The notes under the pieces were generated by a model. It was not told where the DNA came from. It did not search any database and worked only from the letters and a program-made list of their open reading frames with translations. From JANMDU01 sp043777675 (GTDB lineage: Bacteria; Pseudomonadota; Gammaproteobacteria; Burkholderiales; Burkholderiaceae_C), in contig JAYWHR010000031.1 in NCBI GenBank assembly GCA_043777675.1, positions 70,172-134,171 on the forward strand: a stretch of 64,000 bases of DNA. Direction: 5' to 3'. Each line of letters begins with the position of its first letter. Position 1 is the stretch's first letter. A program made the translations under genes and the position numbers. Of this stretch, positions 59,268 to 64,000 are shown one piece after another.

Positions 59268-59359
59268 AAATGTGCTTTATTTAGGCTCATTATTTGGATA
59301 ATTTAGTGATGCTTTGCAGCCGCTACAATGACTCCATCATATCGTTATAGTCACCTATT

Positions 59360-59743
59360 ATGAATACTACACTGCAGACATCTTATCGCACCGTTAAATT
59401 TTTGTTTTTAGCACTGGCCATTAGCCTGCTCGCCGCTTGTGGGTCTGTTGTGTATAAAACCGAAGTCGCTCAGGGTAATTTTGTTTCAAAAGAACAAGTT
59501 GCGGCACTGAAACCAGGCATGCCACGTTTGCAAGTGGCAGACATTTTGGGTACGCCGCTTTTGGTCAGCGTTTTTCATGCAGACCGTTGGGAATATGTGT
59601 TTAATTTGAAGCGCCAAGGTATAGCGACACCTTCCTACAAACTCACCGTTTATTTCAAGGGTGATGCGCTCGACAAAATTGACGGCGGCAACATGCCCAC
59701 AGAGCAAGAATTCATTGAAACTTTGTCTGGCAATAAGAAGTAA
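59360..59743 (+). CDS. bamE: Outer membrane assembly factor BamE
   Basis: A 127-residue lipoprotein of the BAM complex (SmpA/OmlA family). It has a lipobox (SLLAAC) and the BamE repeat region QGNFVSKEQVAALKPGMPRL, QVADILGTPLLVSVFHADRW, EYVFNLKRQG. The last codons overlap the 7-bp tandem repeat at 59734-59773, so its extreme C-terminus may vary in strains. The possible promoter has TACAAT at 59324-59329. Confidence 0.94.
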   Translation: MNTTLQTSYRTVKFLFLALAISLLAACGSVVYKTEVAQGNFVSKEQVAALKPGMPRLQVADILGTPLLVSVFHADRWEYVFNLKRQGIATPSYKLTVYFKGDALDKIDGGNMPTEQEFIETLSGNKK

Positions 59744-59773
59744 GAAGTAAGAAGTAAGAAGTAAGAAGTAAAG
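59734..59773 (+). repeat. 7-bp tandem repeat (TAAGAAG x5) at the bamE-dapB junction
   Basis: Five exact TAAGAAG units overlap the bamE stop codon and extend to 13 bases before dapB. Changes in copy number would alter only the spacing or the last two bamE codons, so it is likely tolerated. Confidence 0.9.
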
Positions 59774-59785
59774 ATTAAAAAAATA

Positions 59786-60607
59786 ATGAACGACGTGAAT
59801 TCCGCAAAACTACGCCTAGCCGTCGCTGGCGCAAGTGGCCGCATGGGCCACATGCTGATAGAAGCTGTGAACGCTGCTGATGATTGTGTATTGGCTGGAG
59901 CCCTTGATATTGCTGCCTCACCAGCTATCAATTTTGATGCACTTCAATATATGGGTAAGCTAAGTGGTGTATTGGTGACCCATGACTTGCATCGCGGTTT
60001 GGCCAATGCGCAAGTGATGATGGATTTCACGCGACCTGAAGGAACATTGGCGCATTTACAAGTTTGCCGCGAACTAGGCGTTAAAGCTGTGATCGGCACA
60101 ACGGGCTTTTCTGATGCGCAAAAAGCCGAAATCGCCGAGATTGCCAAAGACATTGCGATTGTGATGTCTCCTAATATGAGTGTGGGTGTCAATGTCACTT
60201 TCAAGCTGCTTGAAATGGCTGCGAAAGCGCTCAATACGGGTTACGACATTGAAGTCATCGAAGCGCACCACCGCCACAAAATCGACGCGCCATCTGGCAC
60301 GGCTCTGAAAATGGGCGAAGTGATCGCTGAAGCTTTGGGTCGTGATTTGAAAGACTGCGGCGTTTTTGAGCGCTATGGCGTTACTGGTCCACGCGACCCT
60401 TCCAGCATTGGTTTTGCCACCATTCGAGGGGGCGACATTGTGGGCGACCATACGGTGATGTTCGCAGGTACAGGCGAACGCATAGAAATCAGCCACAAAG
60501 CGTCCAGCCGCGAGTATTACGCCAAAGGCAGCTTGATGGCAGCGCGTTTCTTGGTCGACAAGCCAAATGGTTTGTTTGACATGTTCGACGTGCTGAATTT
60601 GCGCTGA
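59786..60607 (+). CDS. dapB: 4-hydroxy-tetrahydrodipicolinate reductase DapB
   Basis: A 273-residue enzyme of lysine and diaminopimelate synthesis. The NAD(P)H motif is LAVAGASGRMGHMLIEAV, and the substrate site EAHHRHKIDAPSGTALKMG and FAGTGERIEISHKASSREYY are complete. It follows bamE by 42 bases and precedes the ExbB-like gene by 31 bases. Confidence 0.96.
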   Translation: MNDVNSAKLRLAVAGASGRMGHMLIEAVNAADDCVLAGALDIAASPAINFDALQYMGKLSGVLVTHDLHRGLANAQVMMDFTRPEGTLAHLQVCRELGVKAVIGTTGFSDAQKAEIAEIAKDIAIVMSPNMSVGVNVTFKLLEMAAKALNTGYDIEVIEAHHRHKIDAPSGTALKMGEVIAEALGRDLKDCGVFERYGVTGPRDPSSIGFATIRGGDIVGDHTVMFAGTGERIEISHKASSREYYAKGSLMAARFLVDKPNGLFDMFDVLNLR

Positions 60608-60638
60608 TTTGGTTGCAAAACTTTAATTTGCTCAACGC

Positions 60639-61295
60639 ATGAACGCCTTTCAATTTATCCTCCAAGGCGATGCCATCAGCAAAGCGGTGGCGATTTTGCT
60701 GCTGTTGATGTCTGTTGTCAGTTGGGTGGTGATTTTGCTGAAATCGTGGACTTTGCGCAGTGCGAATGCCGATGTGGCACGCAGCACAGCGGCTTTTTGG
60801 CAGTCTGCCACGGTTGAATCAGGTTTGCAGCAAGCCACAGCTTTTGACCGTTCTTCTCTCGTATTCCCATTGATTGCGGCAAGTCAAACCATCAATGCCC
60901 GAAGCGAAGGTGAAGTTTCTACACTCGCGCAAGTTGGCGACAAAGCCCAACAACTCACCCGCGTGCTGCGTGATGCCTTGCATGGCATCGTTAACCAGCT
61001 GAATTTTGGTCAAGTTTTATTGGCAACAGTTGGCTCTACCGCACCGTTTGTGGGTTTGCTCGGTACGGTTTGGGGTATTTACCACGCACTCACCAGCATT
61101 TCTGGCGCGGGGCAAATGACGATTGCGCAGGTGTCGGGCCCCGTCGGCGAAGCGCTGGTGATGACCGCTGCTGGCTTGGTCGTCGCCATTCCTGCTGTTC
61201 TCGCTTACAACGTGTTTGGTCGCGTCATTGGTCGCATTGAGGCCGATTTAGAAGGCTTTGCCAGTGATTTGCGCGAGTTAATGAGCCATCATTAA
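60639..61295 (+). CDS. MotA/TolQ/ExbB proton channel family protein
   Basis: A 218-residue inner-membrane protein with three helices: near residues 15-36 (KAVAILLLLMSVVSWVVIL), around 125-147 (LATVGSTAPFVGLLGTVWGI) and 165-190 (EALVMTAAGLVVAIPAVLAY). These are the hallmark ExbB/TolQ helices that use the proton gradient to drive TonB or Tol proteins. Its partner is encoded just behind. No tonB or tolR/tolA gene is next to it; TonB may be elsewhere. Confidence 0.93.
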   Translation: MNAFQFILQGDAISKAVAILLLLMSVVSWVVILLKSWTLRSANADVARSTAAFWQSATVESGLQQATAFDRSSLVFPLIAASQTINARSEGEVSTLAQVGDKAQQLTRVLRDALHGIVNQLNFGQVLLATVGSTAPFVGLLGTVWGIYHALTSISGAGQMTIAQVSGPVGEALVMTAAGLVVAIPAVLAYNVFGRVIGRIEADLEGFASDLRELMSHH

Positions 61296-61315
61296 AGCAA
61301 TGCCATCAGAACAAT

Positions 61316-61741
61316 ATGAGTTTTGGTCGCCTAGAACGCAAAAAAGGATCGCCACCCATGAGCGACATCAACATGACGCCTTTGGTCGATGTCATGCTGG
61401 TTTTGGTCGTCATTTTCATCATCACCGCGCCATTGATGACCAGCGCCATCAAGCTAGATTTGCCCAAAACTGAGGCCGCTAAGCCTGTCGATGCCCCTAA
61501 ATTTGTCGCCATCGTGGTTGATAAAAGTGGTCAAATCTTCTTGAATGACCAGGTCACAAGTCTGACTCAGCTCAGTGAATCGCTCTCAAAAACCGCTCAA
61601 AACAGCAAAGATACCGAAGTTCAACTACGTGCCGATGAAGCCGTGCCCTACGGCAAAGTGGTCGAAGTCATGGGCGTTGCGCAAAAAGCGGGTTTAAGCC
61701 GGATTGGTTTCATTGCCGAAGCGAAAACAGAGACGAAATAG
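61316..61741 (+). CDS. Biopolymer transporter ExbD/TolR family protein
   Basis: A 141-residue protein with a single membrane helix containing the proton-path aspartate in DINMTPLVDVMLVLVVIFII, and a periplasmic ExbD/TolR domain (IFLNDQVTSLTQLSESL, RADEAVPYGKVVEVM). It works with the ExbB-like protein encoded 21 bases upstream. The gene order dapB-exbB-exbD is typical for Comamonadaceae, where leuS often follows; here an exporter in the opposite direction follows instead. Confidence 0.93.
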   Translation: MSFGRLERKKGSPPMSDINMTPLVDVMLVLVVIFIITAPLMTSAIKLDLPKTEAAKPVDAPKFVAIVVDKSGQIFLNDQVTSLTQLSESLSKTAQNSKDTEVQLRADEAVPYGKVVEVMGVAQKAGLSRIGFIAEAKTETK

Positions 61742-61756
61742 GCTAACAAGCCACTG

Positions 61757-63847
61757 TTACGCTGAATTCTTGCGCAACTCAATAATCTTCCCATTCTCCA
61801 AAGCAATCACCCGCTGCGCCGCCGCTATGGTTTCAGGCCTATGAGCCACAATAATACGGGTTAAGCTTATTTGTGCCAAAGTTTGCGTCACGCGTTTCTC
61901 GTTGGTGATGTCTAAATGGCTGGTCGCCTCATCCAGTGCCAACACTTTAGGCTGTTTGTACAAAGCACGGGCTAGCAAAACACGCTGTTTTTGCCCACCA
62001 GACAGCGCAGAACCCATATCTCCCACCAAAGTTTGGTAGCCCATTGGCATTCGTGCAATATCCTCATGCACTGCGGCGAGTTGACCGCAAGTTTGCACAC
62101 GTTCCATATCAAAGTGAACATCAAAAAAGCTGATATTTTCGGCAATGCTGCCAGCCAATAAAACGTCTTCTTGCATCACCGTGCCAATCAGTTTGCGGTA
62201 ATTTTGTAATCCCAGTTGCTTAACCGGAACGCCACCATACAAAATCTCTCCTTCCACCACTTGCCGCAAACCCAAAATAAGCTTCAGCAAGGTCGTCTTC
62301 CCGCAGCCACTCGCTCCCACAATCGCCACGCTTTCATTGGCGTTGAGCAGTAAGTTCGTCTCTTTCAGCAACCAGGGCTCCCCCTCACCGTAACGAAAGC
62401 TCACGTTTTTCAGCTCAATCTTCGGTTCTAGGTGCTGCAAAGTGTTGTCGGGTACTGAGTCCTTTTCAGGCTCAGTCAACGCAATATCTGCCAAACGCTC
62501 AGCGTGTAGCCCCAGCATTTTGATTTCAACAAAGTAATTAATCAAAGTCGCCATGCGGCTTGAAAACTGCCCTTTGTAACTGATGAAGGCAAACAACATG
62601 CCTATCGTGAAGCTGCTTTGCCCCTGCGGTGAGCTTTGCATCGCCAAACCAGCGCCCAGCCACAGCACAGCTAGGTTTTCAATACCTGAAATAAACGTGT
62701 TTGCCGTACTGAAAGCTATCCCCATTTTGGCGGTTTTGATATCGCGGTTTTGCACGTCAATCAACAAGTTTTGCCAGCGTGCGCGGCGCTCGTTTTCGCG
62801 CCCGAAGAGTTTTAGTGGGGTGATGGCGCGAAGAGATTCTAAAAAATGCGTATTCTCTTTCGCGGCTACCACCAGTCGCTCAGCACTCGCATCCCGAAAA
62901 GGCTTGTACATCGCCCAGCGCAAAAGCGCATAGATAACGACTGCACCCACCACCACCGCAGTCAAAGTGGGTGAATACAGCAGCATCATGCCCAGCGCGG
63001 CAATGCTCATCAGCCCGTCTAGCACGGCTTCAATCAAACTGTTTGTTAGCGTTTTTTGAATCGTGCCGACCGAGCCAAAACGCGACACCACATCGCCCAA
63101 ATGCCGTTTTTCAAAATACTCAATCGGCAGCTTCAGCAGGTGGCTAAACACATTGCTCGTCCACTGCAGGCTAAGCGACATAGACAGCGCCATCACCATC
63201 CAGCTGCGTGCCAAGCCCAGCAAGGTTTGAATCACCAGCAGCAAGGCAAAACCAACGATCAACACCGACAGCAAATCTTTGTCATACGTCGCAATCGCAT
63301 CGTCCACCACCAGCTGGTTCAAAAGCGGCGCAGCAATGGCGAAAAGCTGTAACACCAAGGCAAGTGCAGATATCTGAAACATCGAGCGCTTCAGCCCCAG
63401 AACCTTACCCGTCAGCGCCGCTAGAGACACCCGCTGGCGCTGGTCTGCAGGCTCAAAGCTAGCATTCGGCGTTAATTCAAGCGCAACACCCGTAAAGTGC
63501 CGCGACACATCCTCCATCGTCACCCGCCGCTCACCCACAGCAGGGTCGTAAACCACGATGTGTTTCTTTCGCACCCTGGCCAAAACCACAAAATGGTTCA
63601 GCCCCCAGTGCAAAATGCAAGGCAATTGCAGTTGGCTCAACTCCTCCATGTCCAGCCGCAGCGGCCGCGAGCTAAAGTTCAGCCCATCCGCATGCTGCAC
63701 CAGCTGCTGCATGGTCGCACCCTTGATAGACACCGCAAACCGCCGCCGCAAATCCGCCAAATCCACCTGCAGCCCATGCGCACTGCAAACCATAGCCAAA
63801 CTAGCTAGCGCGCATTCGCTAGCTTCTGATTGAATGATGACGCGCAT
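61757..63847 (-). CDS. C39-peptidase ABC exporter (bacteriocin-type PCAT)
   Basis: A 696-residue peptidase-containing ABC transporter. The N-terminal C39 domain has the catalytic Cys12 in QSEASECALAS, His85 in HWGLNHFVVL and Asp101 in VVYDPAVGERR, so cleavage should be active. Six membrane helices follow (about 165-440). The ATPase domain has Walker A GASGCGKTTLLKL, the Q-loop near GTVMQEDVLL, the signature ALSGGQKQRVLLA and Walker B KVLALDEATSHLD. Such proteins cut double-glycine leaders from bacteriocins or other peptides while exporting them. The ATG overlaps the stop of an upstream gene (TAATG) that runs off the window. No substrate peptide or HlyD partner is in the window. Confidence 0.92.
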   Translation of the reverse strand: MRVIIQSEASECALASLAMVCSAHGLQVDLADLRRRFAVSIKGATMQQLVQHADGLNFSSRPLRLDMEELSQLQLPCILHWGLNHFVVLARVRKKHIVVYDPAVGERRVTMEDVSRHFTGVALELTPNASFEPADQRQRVSLAALTGKVLGLKRSMFQISALALVLQLFAIAAPLLNQLVVDDAIATYDKDLLSVLIVGFALLLVIQTLLGLARSWMVMALSMSLSLQWTSNVFSHLLKLPIEYFEKRHLGDVVSRFGSVGTIQKTLTNSLIEAVLDGLMSIAALGMMLLYSPTLTAVVVGAVVIYALLRWAMYKPFRDASAERLVVAAKENTHFLESLRAITPLKLFGRENERRARWQNLLIDVQNRDIKTAKMGIAFSTANTFISGIENLAVLWLGAGLAMQSSPQGQSSFTIGMLFAFISYKGQFSSRMATLINYFVEIKMLGLHAERLADIALTEPEKDSVPDNTLQHLEPKIELKNVSFRYGEGEPWLLKETNLLLNANESVAIVGASGCGKTTLLKLILGLRQVVEGEILYGGVPVKQLGLQNYRKLIGTVMQEDVLLAGSIAENISFFDVHFDMERVQTCGQLAAVHEDIARMPMGYQTLVGDMGSALSGGQKQRVLLARALYKQPKVLALDEATSHLDITNEKRVTQTLAQISLTRIIVAHRPETIAAAQRVIALENGKIIELRKNSA

Positions 63848-63999
63848 TAGCTGTCGAAACCGCTAATAAGCATGATAAATAAATTATTTAAAGCATGCGG
63901 AACAGCCGCAGCAAAATAAGCTTTCTTAAATGATGTCAACCGCCATGTTTCGTAGGCTGTTGAATAGATAAAAAAACTCCATGCAGGTGCAAAAAACCA
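63847..63999 (-). CDS. 3' end of a membrane or hydrophobic protein, coupled to the exporter (5' end outside window)
   Basis: The minus strand is open from the window edge to TAA at 63849-63847, whose last base is the first base of the exporter's ATG. About 50 residues are visible, including WFFAPAWSFFIYSTAYETW and AYFAAAVPHALNNLFIMLIS, ending GFDS. The segment is hydrophobic and aromatic-rich, which fits a membrane-protein tail. I cannot name the family. The one-base overlap shows that this gene and the exporter are translated together. Confidence 0.6.
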   Translation of the reverse strand, partial: WFFAPAWSFFIYSTAYETWRLTSFKKAYFAAAVPHALNNLFIMLISGFDS

Positions 64000-64000
64000 A

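Overview
The window looks like a chromosomal segment of a betaproteobacterium of the order Burkholderiales, most likely family Comamonadaceae. The evidence is gene order: rubredoxin-pilG-pilH-pilI-pilJ-chpA divergent from thiD-hemL; hpf-ptsN-hprK; fur/bamE-dapB-exbB-exbD; DUF3579 next to rpsT; and a DUF2783 gene behind an MhpA-type hydroxylase. GC content is moderate by eye (not computed). No phage, insertion sequence, CRISPR array or rRNA operon was seen. One tRNA (CAU anticodon, probably tRNA-Ile2) lies near 2.6 kb.

Layout: 0-2.5 kb, end of an FAD hydroxylase gene with DUF2783 and a small unknown protein. 2.7-8.3 kb, minus-strand group murJ, M61 peptidase, DUF3108 protein and a core-MetE methionine synthase. 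8.3-8.8 kb, trmL. 9-19.8 kb, the twitching-motility chemosensory operon, including a 2223-residue ChpA/PilL hybrid kinase. 19.9-25.2 kb, thiD, hemL, tldD and aroG; aroG has an upstream attenuator with an aromatic-rich leader peptide. 25.2-32 kb, envelope and oxidoreductase genes. 32-35.5 kb, argF, argD, DUF3579 and rpsT. 35.7-43 kb, a vapBC pair, serB, nudB, an S41 protease lipoprotein, hydrolases and a TauE permease. 43-50.4 kb, rep helicase, a second vapBC pair, an orphan membrane protein, an AEC carrier, a 5'-nucleotidase and an HNH nuclease. 50.4-54 kb, putA with a divergent Lrp-family regulator. 54-61.7 kb, an MFS permease, hpf-ptsN-hprK, fur, bamE, dapB and exbBD. 61.8-64 kb, a C39-peptidase ABC exporter coupled to a further gene that runs off the window.

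The most striking feature is a dispersed ~55-bp repeat, named here the GCCGGC element. Sixteen copies can be recognised by eye, in both orientations. Six are intergenic, and nine or ten lie in frame inside otherwise intact genes (M61 peptidase, murJ, tldD, an FAD monooxygenase, argF, three times in putA, and one small exported protein). Unrelated proteins therefore share short peptides such as VAG...A..AI..I or SIALCA..MPA.GQ. In one gene the copy encodes most of the predicted signal peptide. A second, larger repeat made of inverted arms rich in GCAGAAGACGCAAAGG occurs twice. Other points of interest are the aroG attenuator, an 18-bp perfect inverted repeat between rep and vapB, and the exporter locus at the right end.
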